A DNA stretch of 61,039 bases from Prevotellaceae bacterium UBA1710 (GCA_002317355.1 DCJC01000046.1:1-61039), one strand, 5' to 3'; shown: positions 22,196-30,987, numbered from the stretch's first letter. Made by a program: numbers and translations. The notes: generated by a model from the sequence alone, not told the origin.

Positions 22196-23524
22196 ATGAA
22201 GTATATAAAAACGATACTCCCTATATTCGTTCTGATAACAACATTGTTCCTTTCATGCGAAAAGGAAAACAATGATAAAGAACCATCTCCAAAAAGTAAG
22301 ACCGTGCTCATTTATATGTGTGCAGAAAACACACTCGGCACCAACTATATGAGAGATCCGGTAACACAAAAGAATATGACATTCTATGAATGCGATTCAG
22401 CAGAGATTGTACGTGGAGCAACTAAACTTCCAGAGAACGTGAACCTGATTGTATTTGCCGACAAAAGTAGCAAGAATGTGAAACCTTTTATTGCAAAGGT
22501 TGACAAAAAAGGTTGGCATATTGTGAAGTCATACGACAAGGACTGGTACGCTACCGACAAGAAGTTTATGTCTGAGGTTATCAACTGGACTGTCACAAAG
22601 TTCCCAGCCACTTCATATGCTATGGCATTCTGGGGACATGGCAATGGTTGGATGATAATGCCAGAAAGCCAAACAACGATTACTAATGCAAAGGCGAAAC
22701 GTAAGGCATACGGAACTGATACAGGCAAAGATAATAATGATGGTGGTGACGGATATGAGAAATACATCAATATCCCGGAACTTGCTGAGGTCCTTTCCAA
22801 AGCGCCTCACCTTGACTACATATTTTTCGACTGCTGTCAGATGATGGGGGCAGAAGTAGCTTACGAACTACGTAATGTATGCGATTATATTATTGGTTCT
22901 CCTGCAGAAATTCCAGGTTTTGGTGCACCTTATGAGTATGTTGTACCTGACCTATTTACTGACAAAGAGCATGTAGGACAAGTCATCGTAGATGATTACA
23001 TAAAATACAACAATTTCTCAGATGTAGGTGGTCAACCTCTCTCGGTAGTAAAGACAAGCAATATGGAAAACCTTCTTATAGCCACGAATAATTGCATCGA
23101 CACTATCATGGCGCACTATCCATATCCACAGAATCTACCTCTCTACGACATCATCTATTATGGTATGAATTCACCTTCCGCCAGACAACCAATTTTCTAT
23201 GATCTGCGAAACGTGATGCGAAAGTATTTATGTGAGAGTGATTTCAAGGCTTGGGATGAAACATTCCAGAAAACCGTTGTATATTCCGTTTTCCCGAAAG
23301 ATATCAAGCAAACTGGAATGCCAGATTGGAATAGTGTAGAACTGACCTCCAACATATATTTCAGAAGTTTCACAATGAACAAAGAGAACTATGGAGGTCT
23401 TTCCATGTTCTTCCCACAAACATATTATTCTAACGCAGATTCCAGATACCTCAACCTGAATGTAAGCATAAAAAACTTACAATGGAATACGATTATTGAT
23501 TGGACCAGATATAATTGGGAATGA
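22196..23524 (+). CDS. Clostripain-like (C11) cysteine peptidase lipoprotein
   Basis: The 442-aa protein begins with a lipoprotein signal (LFLSC, Cys21) and continues with the C11 fold: TVLIYMCAENTLG start, His148 in MAFWGHGNGW, and Cys214 in IFFDCCQMMGAEVAYEL followed by IIGSPAEIPGFGAPY. These are the expected His/Cys dyad positions. C11 enzymes cut after Arg or Lys and many Bacteroidales carry them as surface lipoproteins. The ATG at 22196 lies 7 nt after the upstream stop; the longer frame from 22130 overlaps the previous gene and lacks a signal peptide at its start. Confidence 0.87.
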   Translation: MKYIKTILPIFVLITTLFLSCEKENNDKEPSPKSKTVLIYMCAENTLGTNYMRDPVTQKNMTFYECDSAEIVRGATKLPENVNLIVFADKSSKNVKPFIAKVDKKGWHIVKSYDKDWYATDKKFMSEVINWTVTKFPATSYAMAFWGHGNGWMIMPESQTTITNAKAKRKAYGTDTGKDNNDGGDGYEKYINIPELAEVLSKAPHLDYIFFDCCQMMGAEVAYELRNVCDYIIGSPAEIPGFGAPYEYVVPDLFTDKEHVGQVIVDDYIKYNNFSDVGGQPLSVVKTSNMENLLIATNNCIDTIMAHYPYPQNLPLYDIIYYGMNSPSARQPIFYDLRNVMRKYLCESDFKAWDETFQKTVVYSVFPKDIKQTGMPDWNSVELTSNIYFRSFTMNKENYGGLSMFFPQTYYSNADSRYLNLNVSIKNLQWNTIIDWTRYNWE

Positions 23525-23528
23525 TTTG

Positions 23529-23552
23529 GTAATTGTCCAATTGTAAATTGTC
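23529..23552 (+). repeat. AATTGTCCAATTGTAAATTG word before azlC
   Basis: The same word family recurs inverted at the 3' end of azlC (about 24246-24281, including the last codons) and as both arms of the hairpin at 24773-24825. azlC is thus bracketed by inverted copies. Confidence 0.6.
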
Positions 23553-23562
23553 AACTTGTGAA

Positions 23563-24267
23563 ATGAAACATGTTTTTCTCGCAGGTGTTCGTGATGGAAT
23601 ACCTATAGCATTAGGATATTATGCCGTAGCCTTCTCACTCGGTATCATAGCAGGCAATGTAGGATTGGATGCCTTCATGGGTTTCTTTGCCTCATTCTTC
23701 ACCCGCGCTTCTGCAGGTGAATACGCAGGCTATACCCTTGCTGGAGCTCAGGCTGCCTATATTGAGGTTATAGGAATGAGTTTGATAGCCAACCTTCGCT
23801 ATCTGCTTATGAGTACCGCCCTGACACAGAAATTCCATCCAGAAACTTCCCTCTTCAAAAGAACACTCACATCTGCATGTATCACGGATGAGATATTCGG
23901 AATCTCTATTGCTTACAAAGGCTACCTCGAACCAAGATACACATTAGGGGCAGCAGCAATCTCCACTCCTGCATGGGCATTAGGATGTATGTCAGGTATA
24001 ATAGCAGGCAACATCCTTCCTACCAACATCGTCTCAGCTCTTAGTGTGGCACTCTATGGTATGTTCATTGCAATCATTATCCCACCGTCCAAGAAAGACA
24101 AAAACGTGGGAATTGCCGTTTGCTGTAGTTTTGCCCTCAGCGGAATATGTGCTATAATGCCAGTTATAAGTCAATGGAGTTCAGGTACTCGAACTATTTT
24201 GCTCACCATCATCATATCAGCGGTAGCAGCAATTATAAGACCGGTAAATTTACAAATGGACAATTGA
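23563..24267 (+). CDS. azlC: AzlC-family branched-chain amino acid exporter, large subunit
   Basis: The 234-aa membrane protein has the AzlC start (FLAGVRDGIPIALGYYAVAFSLG) and about six or more hydrophobic segments. With AzlD it forms a two-component exporter of branched-chain amino acids (or analogues) in the inner membrane. I start at the ATG at 23563 because the upstream part of the open frame, from 23533, is repeat DNA. The last codons (NLQMDN) are likewise encoded by an AATTTACAAATGGACAATTG repeat word, so the natural C-terminus may have been altered by the repeat. Confidence 0.88.
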   Translation: MKHVFLAGVRDGIPIALGYYAVAFSLGIIAGNVGLDAFMGFFASFFTRASAGEYAGYTLAGAQAAYIEVIGMSLIANLRYLLMSTALTQKFHPETSLFKRTLTSACITDEIFGISIAYKGYLEPRYTLGAAAISTPAWALGCMSGIIAGNILPTNIVSALSVALYGMFIAIIIPPSKKDKNVGIAVCCSFALSGICAIMPVISQWSSGTRTILLTIIISAVAAIIRPVNLQMDN

Positions 24268-24465
24268 CAAATGGACAATTAGCTAAGGCAGAATGAATTT
24301 ACTATTTAGCTATGTACTATTTACTATTTATGTACGATTTTGTTGATGTACTATTTTTATCAATCAAGGGAGCAACATCAAATAGTAAATGGACGCAACA
24401 AGCAGGAAATAGTAAATAAATAGTAAATAGTAAATTGTCAAATAGTAAATTTAAAAAAAACAAAT
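24268..24465. repeat. TAGTAAAT / ATTTACTA inverted words between azlC and azlD
   Basis: A left block of ATTTACTATTT-type words (24296-24330) is answered by a right block of AAATAGTAAATAAATAGTAA-type words (24408-24452). There is no reading frame. The words match those in the trpF-trpA gap. Confidence 0.65.
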
Positions 24466-24771
24466 ATGTCCCATCTCTGGATCTACATATTTCTGATGAT
24501 AGCGGTGACAAACCTCATACGCATCATCCCACCATTGCTTATTCACGGACAGATTCGTAATAAGTTTCTACGTAGTTTCCTTTACTACGTGCCTTACGTA
24601 ACTCTTGCCGTTATGACATTCCCAGCCATTACAGAAGCTACTTCATCACCATTAGCTGGTGCTTTAGCTCTCGTTCTCGGTATCATTGCTGCATGGTTTG
24701 GATTAGGACTATTCCCTGTATCAATAATATGCTGTGTGGTGGTACTGATAGCGGAGTATTTTACAATTTGA
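24466..24771 (+). CDS. azlD: AzlD-family branched-chain amino acid exporter, small subunit
   Basis: This 101-aa protein has four hydrophobic segments and the family pattern (IYIFLMIAVTNLIRIIPPLL, then YVPYVTLAVMTFPAI and a closing hydrophobic helix). The size and position after azlC fit the partner subunit. A 198-nt repeat-filled gap separates it from azlC, unlike the tight spacing usual for this pair. Confidence 0.88.
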   Translation: MSHLWIYIFLMIAVTNLIRIIPPLLIHGQIRNKFLRSFLYYVPYVTLAVMTFPAITEATSSPLAGALALVLGIIAAWFGLGLFPVSIICCVVVLIAEYFTI

Positions 24772-24772
24772 T

Positions 24773-24825
24773 GATTTACAATTGGACAATTAACATCTCA
24801 ATGAAAAATTGTCCAATTGTAAATC
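24773..24825. terminator. Perfect 19-bp inverted repeat between convergent genes
   Basis: GATTTACAATTGGACAATT (24773-24791) pairs perfectly with its complement (24807-24825) around 15 nt. It starts 1 bp after the azlD stop and lies 15 bp from the end of the facing methyltransferase gene. Its position suits a bidirectional terminator, although neither side has a long T run. Confidence 0.6.
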
Positions 24826-24840
24826 GACCATTTGTAAATC

Positions 24841-26085
24841 CTAAAGGTTTCTAATTTTCCACTCCTGTGGATAAAGATTGTTGGCACGATTACCTATATT
24901 CTTTACAAAGCCAAGAGGATGACCTTGGTAGGTTACAACAACAAAGCCTTTAGGCACATCACTATTGAGTACGATAGCCTCATGATGCAAATATTTTAAA
25001 GCATCTTCCTTTGAAAGTTCAGCAAATGGATATTTATCCTTTGGCAAATTTGTCAAAAGAGCCTCAGCATGAGCAGGAATGATATTCTTACCTTTCTGAG
25101 TTCCAACAGGATGACCATCAGACATAATCTTTAATGTGCCCTTTGACTTAAGATTTTGTTTCTCTGATGTCTTTCTCAATACAACCATAAACAAGCCTTC
25201 GCCCTTAGTAGTACCAGGGATAAAGCGATAGACTGGTCCAGCAAAACCCTCAAGCAAAGACCCCGTAATATTCCAATCCTTATTTATTTCTATCGGAATA
25301 ATCTCTGCACCAAGATTCTCACAAATCCATTTCACATTCTCCTCATCCTCATGCAGATTGAAGGTGCAAGTGCTGTAAACAAGTACACCACCCTCATTTA
25401 AACAAGGCCATATATCCTCTATGATGCTACGCTGAAGAGCTGCACACTTCATTACATTCTGCAGACTCCACTCTCCTATAGCACCATAATCCTTACGGAA
25501 CATTCCTTCACCAGAACAAGGCACATCACATACTATAAGGTCAAAGTCAAGCCCTGCTCTCTGATAGTCGATTGCATAGTTATTTGTAACAATGACATTG
25601 GGATGCCCTTGCTTCTGGATATTCTCCATAAGGATATTTGCCCTTCTGCGATCAGGTTCATTGCTATAAAGAACACATTCATCAGGCAAAAAAGCACGAA
25701 GAAGCGTTGACTTTCCACCAGGAGCAGCACAAAGGTCAAGGACATGGCCTCTCCCCCCGCCCTCCCCAGTAGGGAGGGAGCCACCTTCTGCCAATTGCCT
25801 CAACACCTCATCAAGAAACATACTACCTGCTTCCTGAACATAATAGACACCAGCATGAAGTAATGGGTCAAGCGTGAAGTTCGGTCTCTCAGCAAGATAG
25901 AAGGCATTTCTACACCAAGGAACTGGAGTCTTCCCTATTTCTGGAAACAACTCTTCCTGAGCAACCTTGAAAGGATTCAACCTCACACTTACAGGCACAC
26001 TTCCTTCGAAAGATGCAAGATAATTCTTCCATCTCTCCTCGCCAAACAGCTCTGACGTATATTCTACAAATTCCTTTGGTAGCAT
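24841..26085 (-). CDS. rRNA cytosine-C5 methyltransferase (RsmF/NOL1-NOP2-Sun type)
   Basis: It transfers a methyl group from SAM to C5 of a cytosine in rRNA. The 414-aa protein has the SAM motif VLDLCAAPGGKST (115-127), the Pro-Cys loop DVPCSGEG (Cys190) and the catalytic YSTCTF (Cys240), followed by a C-terminal RsmF-like domain ending GFVKNIGNRANNLYPQEWKI. Residues 101-114 (GGSLPTGEGGGRGH), just before the SAM motif, are a translation of a family A GC-rich repeat. They would form a Gly-rich loop at the edge of the cofactor site. The start is the ATG at 26085. Confidence 0.92.
   Translation of the reverse strand: MLPKEFVEYTSELFGEERWKNYLASFEGSVPVSVRLNPFKVAQEELFPEIGKTPVPWCRNAFYLAERPNFTLDPLLHAGVYYVQEAGSMFLDEVLRQLAEGGSLPTGEGGGRGHVLDLCAAPGGKSTLLRAFLPDECVLYSNEPDRRRANILMENIQKQGHPNVIVTNNYAIDYQRAGLDFDLIVCDVPCSGEGMFRKDYGAIGEWSLQNVMKCAALQRSIIEDIWPCLNEGGVLVYSTCTFNLHEDEENVKWICENLGAEIIPIEINKDWNITGSLLEGFAGPVYRFIPGTTKGEGLFMVVLRKTSEKQNLKSKGTLKIMSDGHPVGTQKGKNIIPAHAEALLTNLPKDKYPFAELSKEDALKYLHHEAIVLNSDVPKGFVVVTYQGHPLGFVKNIGNRANNLYPQEWKIRNL
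25746..25784 (-). repeat. Single family A element inside the methyltransferase gene
   Basis: On the coding strand GGCTCCCTCCCTACTGGGGA is followed by GGGCGGGGGGAGAGGCC. It has the same orientation relative to translation as the U32 copies but is read in a different frame (GGSLPTGEGGGRG instead of APSLGRAG), again without a stop. Confidence 0.88.
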
Positions 26086-26088
26086 TTC

Positions 26089-26204
26089 TTTTAATGAAAA
26101 GTGAAAAATGAATTAAATGAAGAAAAAGAAAACACAAGTTAGCTCCGAACCTCGAAGAATTTGGTGGTTGAAGTATTTTTAATTTTTCATTTCACTACTT
26201 TTAA
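26089..26204. repeat. AT-rich inverted word pair upstream of the methyltransferase gene
   Basis: TTTTAATGAAAAGTGAAAAA (from 26089) is answered by TTTTTAATTTTTCATTTCAC (from 26173). The gap between the methyltransferase start and the porE stop holds nothing else recognisable. Confidence 0.5.
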
Positions 26205-26209
26205 TTATC

Positions 26210-28315
26210 TCAGAATTCGAAGAAGTCAAAGCCTTCGTCCCCTGAGGCATCCTCCGTCTTTGGCTTTGCCTTTGGAGGGTTCTTCATATTACCCTCTTCA
26301 TCAAACATGTCGTAAGTGGTTCTGAGTACCTTGAACTCTGTTCTTCGGTTAAGGGCATTGGCAGTTTCCTGCTGATCAGGCTTCAGTTTCAAGATAAACT
26401 CCTCAGTCAGCACATCACCATCCTTAAGCCAAGGATAATGCTCTGCCACCTTCTTACGAATCTTCTTAGGATGCTCCTCACCATAGCCAACAGGGGTAAG
26501 TCTTTCGGCTGCAATACCTTTCTGTATGAGATAAGCGACTACAGATTCTGCACGTTTCTGCGACAGCACCTTGTTGTATTCCTCCGAACCACGATAGTCT
26601 GTATGAGCCGACAACTCAATAGTAATATTCGGATTCTCAGTAAGCATCAACACGAGCGAGTCGAGTGCAACTGTACTCTCAGGAAGAAGATCCGCCTTAT
26701 TGAATACATAGAAGATATTATCAACCAATACAGGAGAAGAAATAGAAGCCAAAGGGAACTGTAAATCATGCACTACAGAAGTACTTGAACTATCAACATG
26801 CAGTTCCTCCTTGTGATTAAGGAATCCAGGACAACTGCCAAGCACAATATAGTCAACACCAGGAGTGGCAACATACTCAAACGAGCCATCACTCTTCACA
26901 CCCATCGACTGATTAGTGCCATCACTACCAACAATTCTCACTACTCCACTAGTCAGTTCATAGCCATCCTGCTCGTAAATCCAACCACGAATAACCTGAA
27001 CGACCTCTGGATTCTCAAATGAATAGATATGATCCCATCCACGAGCATCACCTCTGTTACTTGAGAAAAAGCCCTTATTCTGGTTTCCCTCAAAGGTAAG
27101 TCCGAAATCATCACCTTGTGAATTCAGCGGATAGCCTGGATGCGAGAGATGATACTTATTATCATCACCTGCCACAGCAATAAAGACATCAAGTCCACCC
27201 ATACCTGGATGACCATCACTTGAGAAGTAGAAGTCACCATTAGGACGGAATGTTGGGAACATCTCATTACCTGGAGTATTGATAGGCTCACCAAGATTCT
27301 CCACACCAGCCATACCAGCAGAAGTGAGTCTTGTACGCCAAATATCCAAACCACCCTTACCACCAGGCATATCACTCACAAAGTAAAGCCATTCACCATC
27401 AGGCGAAATAGCAGGATGTGCGTATGAAGAAAGAGTATCATTGGTAATCTTCAATTCTGTAGCCTTACCCCAAGCTGCATCAGAACGTTGAGCTGTAGCT
27501 ATTGTTGCACAACGAGGATACTGAGGATCGGTAGGGCATTGAGTAAGATACATCGTACTTCCGTCCGTAGAAAAACAGCAAGCGCCCTCATCATACTCAG
27601 TATTCAAACCGCTGACTATCTCCTGTGGTTTACCCCATTTGCCCTTGTCATCTTTGTCTGAAAAGAAAATATCACCAGGCTTAGCACCAGTTATACCACT
27701 CAACTCTTCTCCTTGAGCCTCGTTACGAGTAGAAGTGAAATAAAGACGGTCAAACTGATCACCTGCAAGCATAGGACTATAGTCAGCTCTACGACCATTG
27801 AGGGCATCCATCTTCTTCACCGTGTATGCAGAACCGTTTTTCTTCATCTCAGGAGCTGACTTTGCAGAAGCTATGCCATTCTTTACAAGAAGATTAAAGT
27901 CCGCCTGACTCATAGACTTCTTTGTAGCATCATCAGTCACACTACTATCCTTCAACTCCTCAAACTCCTTAAGTGCAGCCTTATACTCGCCATTCTTCAA
28001 GAGCAAACGAGCATAAGTAAGTCTGTCTTCTGGTTTTACCTGATTAAATCTGATGGCATTGCGATAGCAGGCCAAAGCCTTCATCGTACTACTCACACGA
28101 GCATAGCAAGTAGCAGCCTTCAAAGCACGCTGTCCACGAAGTTCACGCTCCTTAGGTGGTGTGTTAGAATAAGCCTTCTTGAATTGTTCAGCAGCATCAT
28201 AATACTCACCAAGGGACAAGAACTTTTCACCCTTACGCATTGCATTCTCTGCCGCACAAGAGCACAGCATAAGCACAATGATAATACTAAAGAGTGAAAA
28301 TAAAGACTTATTCAT
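26210..28315 (-). CDS. porE: PorE-like OmpA-family lipoprotein (TPR, PD40, regulatory domain, OmpA)
   Basis: Domain order: lipoprotein signal with Cys20 (LMLCSC); TPR-like helices (about 25-135, ending in KNGEYKAALKEFEEL); five PD40-type beta-propeller repeats (about 175-430, for example ISPDGEWLYFVSDMPGGKGGLDIW and FRPNGDFYFSSDGHPGMGGLDVF); a carboxypeptidase regulatory-like domain (about 437-500); and an OmpA C-terminal peptidoglycan-binding domain (about 545-670, ELSAHTDYRGSEEYNKVLSQKRAESV). This is the arrangement of PorE, which anchors the type IX secretion system to peptidoglycan in Porphyromonas gingivalis. Paralogues with this order exist, so the exact assignment is not certain. No other T9SS gene is nearby. 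Confidence 0.8.
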   Translation of the reverse strand: MNKSLFSLFSIIIVLMLCSCAAENAMRKGEKFLSLGEYYDAAEQFKKAYSNTPPKERELRGQRALKAATCYARVSSTMKALACYRNAIRFNQVKPEDRLTYARLLLKNGEYKAALKEFEELKDSSVTDDATKKSMSQADFNLLVKNGIASAKSAPEMKKNGSAYTVKKMDALNGRRADYSPMLAGDQFDRLYFTSTRNEAQGEELSGITGAKPGDIFFSDKDDKGKWGKPQEIVSGLNTEYDEGACCFSTDGSTMYLTQCPTDPQYPRCATIATAQRSDAAWGKATELKITNDTLSSYAHPAISPDGEWLYFVSDMPGGKGGLDIWRTRLTSAGMAGVENLGEPINTPGNEMFPTFRPNGDFYFSSDGHPGMGGLDVFIAVAGDDNKYHLSHPGYPLNSQGDDFGLTFEGNQNKGFFSSNRGDARGWDHIYSFENPEVVQVIRGWIYEQDGYELTSGVVRIVGSDGTNQSMGVKSDGSFEYVATPGVDYIVLGSCPGFLNHKEELHVDSSSTSVVHDLQFPLASISSPVLVDNIFYVFNKADLLPESTVALDSLVLMLTENPNITIELSAHTDYRGSEEYNKVLSQKRAESVVAYLIQKGIAAERLTPVGYGEEHPKKIRKKVAEHYPWLKDGDVLTEEFILKLKPDQQETANALNRRTEFKVLRTTYDMFDEEGNMKNPPKAKPKTEDASGDEGFDFFEF

Positions 28316-28360
28316 ATCTTATTTATAACGTACACGCGCGAGAAATATTGCGAAAAAGAA

Positions 28361-28399
28361 GATTCCACACTACCAAATATGCATTGGAAGTGTGGAATC
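28361..28399 (-). terminator. Hairpin terminator after the TPR gene
   Basis: GATTCCACACT (28361-28371) pairs with AGTGTGGAATC (28389-28399), a perfect 11-bp stem. On the minus strand TTCTTTTTC follows. It lies 10 bp after the TPR gene and 46 bp before porE, so porE may have a promoter of its own, though no clear one was seen. Confidence 0.68.
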
Positions 28400-28408
28400 A
28401 AATATTTT

Positions 28409-29905
28409 TCATTTAGTGAAGTTCTCTTCTACAGTTTTCCAGAAGCTCTCCCCATCATCCAGACATGATTTTAAGAAATTATCCAATTCCTCAGTCTGTC
28501 CTATTGTATCTTTCTCGAGTGAATATCTGGTCAATACTTCCGAAATACCCGATTTATATATCTCAACAGGAGTTAGTCCTCTTGAAGTCAAAGCAGCAAA
28601 CGAGCTACCAGCAAGATAAGAAACGAGAAGCACTGGTTTGTCAAGGAATATCTTCTCTGGCTCGCCTATCTTTATTGTGACATCAGGCGAAGCCATCGAC
28701 CACTGAGTTATAAACCTAGCTGCATCATCCATGTACTCGTCTGTACTAAAATGTCTCAGGTAATATCTGCAACAAAACATTGCATCCAAGTTGTGCTCAT
28801 GAGCCTCTTCCGCAGTATTAACAACAACAGAGTCAGGAACAAATCCAGATTCTATGCCTGTAGCAAAAACCGGTAATTCGCTAAACAATTCTTGAAAGCG
28901 TTTCTCTTCGTCCTTATGCCTTGAGAGCCAATCTGCATTAGAGATGTACTTGCTCTTTGAATTTTTCATTACCGAATGGCAGAAACACTCAAGCAATCCA
29001 CTACGTTGCAGTTCTGCAAAGAAAGGACAGTATCCATCCTCGAATATATCACCTGCATAATTCACTGGTACAGGAGATTTTAGAGAATCAGGACATGCCA
29101 ATGGAAGAACCTCACTAAACAGATCATAAAGACGACCATATTCCGAAGGCTCTTTCTTTAGAACCTCCTTCACCTTATTTAGGGTTTTAGTTGTACGAGG
29201 TCCTGTTTTTGGAGTGAGTTCCATATCTTTCCATGCAAGCAATTGAGGCTCTATCATATCAGCTGCTCCATCTGTTGCCATTGCAAATATCGCATAGCAA
29301 CAAAAGGCATTTAGATAGTTTCCATATTTTTCCATCATAGCTCCCATGGTAGAAAGCGATCTTGCATGATAAGGCTTCAACCTCAATGACTCAATAAGAC
29401 AATTAGCTAAATCGTCTTCCCATTCAGGAACTTTCTTTTTATTCTCGTCTGTCAACTTATACAACACAACAGCCTTGTTGTACCATATCTGCTGCACCAA
29501 GTCTGTGTTTGACACATCGACATCCTCCATAGCCTTATCGTAAGTCTCCAAAGCCTTCAACTGATCGCCTTCTTCATCCATTATGTTAGCGTATAAAAGA
29601 TAGGCATGGCTAAAATCAAAATCTTTTGGAGCCTTCTTCATAAGCTTCTCAAGAAGTTTCTTTGCCTCTGACTTCTTATTCAGGGCATAAAGACTTAACG
29701 CCTTTTCCGACATGACAGGATAGAAATCAGACTTTAACTTCAAGACTTCATCATACTTCTTGATAGCATCATCATACTGTCCCTTGTCATGCAAGGCGAG
29801 GCCTTCATCCATAAGTGTCATCAACTTTTCATCTACGTCCTGTCCGAAAGCAAATGACATAGTGAACACCATCACCAGCAGAAATAATAATCTCTTGTGT
29901 TTCAT
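28409..29905 (-). CDS. Secreted TPR-repeat protein, 498 aa
   Basis: After a signal peptide (residues 1-21, ending SFAFG-Q) come several TPR helices (about 25-150): GLALHDKGQYDDAIKKYDEVLKLKSDFYP is a textbook unit, followed by units around 60-95 and 105-135. The C-terminal two thirds are not recognised and contain several Cys (for example AFCCYAIF and MFCCRYYL). It is probably a periplasmic or outer-membrane-associated scaffold. The gene lies 33 nt after the 29939 gene and likely shares the promoter at 30614-30645. Confidence 0.8.
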   Translation of the reverse strand: MKHKRLLFLLVMVFTMSFAFGQDVDEKLMTLMDEGLALHDKGQYDDAIKKYDEVLKLKSDFYPVMSEKALSLYALNKKSEAKKLLEKLMKKAPKDFDFSHAYLLYANIMDEEGDQLKALETYDKAMEDVDVSNTDLVQQIWYNKAVVLYKLTDENKKKVPEWEDDLANCLIESLRLKPYHARSLSTMGAMMEKYGNYLNAFCCYAIFAMATDGAADMIEPQLLAWKDMELTPKTGPRTTKTLNKVKEVLKKEPSEYGRLYDLFSEVLPLACPDSLKSPVPVNYAGDIFEDGYCPFFAELQRSGLLECFCHSVMKNSKSKYISNADWLSRHKDEEKRFQELFSELPVFATGIESGFVPDSVVVNTAEEAHEHNLDAMFCCRYYLRHFSTDEYMDDAARFITQWSMASPDVTIKIGEPEKIFLDKPVLLVSYLAGSSFAALTSRGLTPVEIYKSGISEVLTRYSLEKDTIGQTEELDNFLKSCLDDGESFWKTVEENFTK

Positions 29906-29938
29906 TCTATAGTTTTTTTATTTGGACAATTTATAACA

Positions 29939-30592
29939 TCACTTTACCTTTACAGCCTCCCGGAACAATCCATAGAGCGAGTCATTACGGATTATCATCC
30001 TGTCCTTCACCACGACATCCTTGAATGTCACAGCTTTCGGATTAGCCTTCAGAGCCTCCACCTCCGTCATCGTCAAACTGTCAAGCGTGAGTTCATACTC
30101 ATTCTCCCCTATCTTCCCATGCTTTCCCTGAAGGAATGTGGCATCACCACTGAAGCCTAAGTCCTCCATAATCACAAACAGATCACGATAGGTATCCTCG
30201 GTAACGGTTGAGTCTGTCTTACGCACCTGCTCATATATCCATTTGCAGTATTTCTCACCATGGATAGTAAGTTGGAACTTACGCTTACCATACTTGAACT
30301 CATACTTCACATCATCGCCATACACCCTATTGTGGTATCTCTGATAGCCAATCATAGAGCAAGCATACATTATCACAGGCACGAGAAACGTATTGACAAG
30401 CAGCATATAGCCAATCCTCTTTGCCTTCTTCACAAAGACGAAAGGCATGGCAAGTACGAATGACACGAACACCGAACCAAGGATATAGTTCATTGCCGTC
30501 ATTCCATTGGTCAGTTCATTAAAAATGAATATGTAGAGACCCGCAAGCAGATCTACTACGAGAATTACAAGTAAGATTTTTCTATAAGACAT
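29939..30592 (-). CDS. Membrane protein of unknown function, 217 aa
   Basis: I place the start at the ATG at 30592 (MSYRKILLVILVV). The longer frame from 30682 begins upstream of a strong promoter at 30614-30645, so its extra 30 residues cannot be made from that transcript. Three hydrophobic segments fill residues 5-85 and a soluble C-terminal part of about 125 residues follows, ending KDRMIIRNDSLYGLFREAVKVK. No family was recognised. It is first in a two-gene unit with the TPR protein. Confidence 0.75.
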   Translation of the reverse strand: MSYRKILLVILVVDLLAGLYIFIFNELTNGMTAMNYILGSVFVSFVLAMPFVFVKKAKRIGYMLLVNTFLVPVIMYACSMIGYQRYHNRVYGDDVKYEFKYGKRKFQLTIHGEKYCKWIYEQVRKTDSTVTEDTYRDLFVIMEDLGFSGDATFLQGKHGKIGENEYELTLDSLTMTEVEALKANPKAVTFKDVVVKDRMIIRNDSLYGLFREAVKVK

Positions 30593-30613
30593 AATAAAGC
30601 ATCTAATCACATG

Positions 30614-30645
30614 CAAAGGTAATCCTTTTTCACGACACCACCAAA
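30614..30645 (-). promoter_or_regulatory. Promoter of the 30592-28409 unit
   Basis: On the minus strand: TTTG (30645-30642), 20 nt, TACCTTTG (30621-30614), an exact consensus match. The predicted 5' leader is short (about 15-20 nt) to the ATG at 30592. Confidence 0.8.
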
Positions 30646-30820
30646 CAAATAGGAAATAAAGTTTTTTACGTTCAAAAAACATTCATTTATGCAGACTATA
30701 GAGACAACCCAATTCTCAAAGGAACGATGACTCTAAACTTCACTTTTGCTCTCATCAGGAAGAAACAACGCTGCATCCCCAATTCACCACCAATACAACT
30801 CCAATTCAACTCCGATTAAA

Positions 30821-30874
30821 ATGGGATTTAATGGGACTTCAATGGGAGTTTAATGGGACTTTAATGGGACTTTG
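30821..30874 (+). repeat. Tandem repeat of ATGGGACTTTA, about five 11-bp units
   Basis: The units are ATGGGATTTA, ATGGGACTTCA, ATGGGAGTTTA, ATGGGACTTTA and ATGGGACTTTG. They lie in a 440-bp non-coding stretch (30683-31123) that also holds a family D palindrome and no convincing gene or promoter. A looser similar pattern (atgggactcacatgggaatt) occurs near 59530. Confidence 0.75.
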
Positions 30875-30987
30875 AGCGAAATTTCAGCGAAGCAGAATTG
30901 GATTCACATCAGCGGGACAAAGGACGAGAAAAAGAACAAAAACGATAGAAGGAAGGCAAATCCTCCATTAATCTTCCGATATGAAAA

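Noticed and set aside
30593..30682. Longer N-terminus of the 29939 membrane protein
   Set aside because: The extra 30 codons overlap and precede a consensus promoter at 30614-30645, so they would not be in that transcript.
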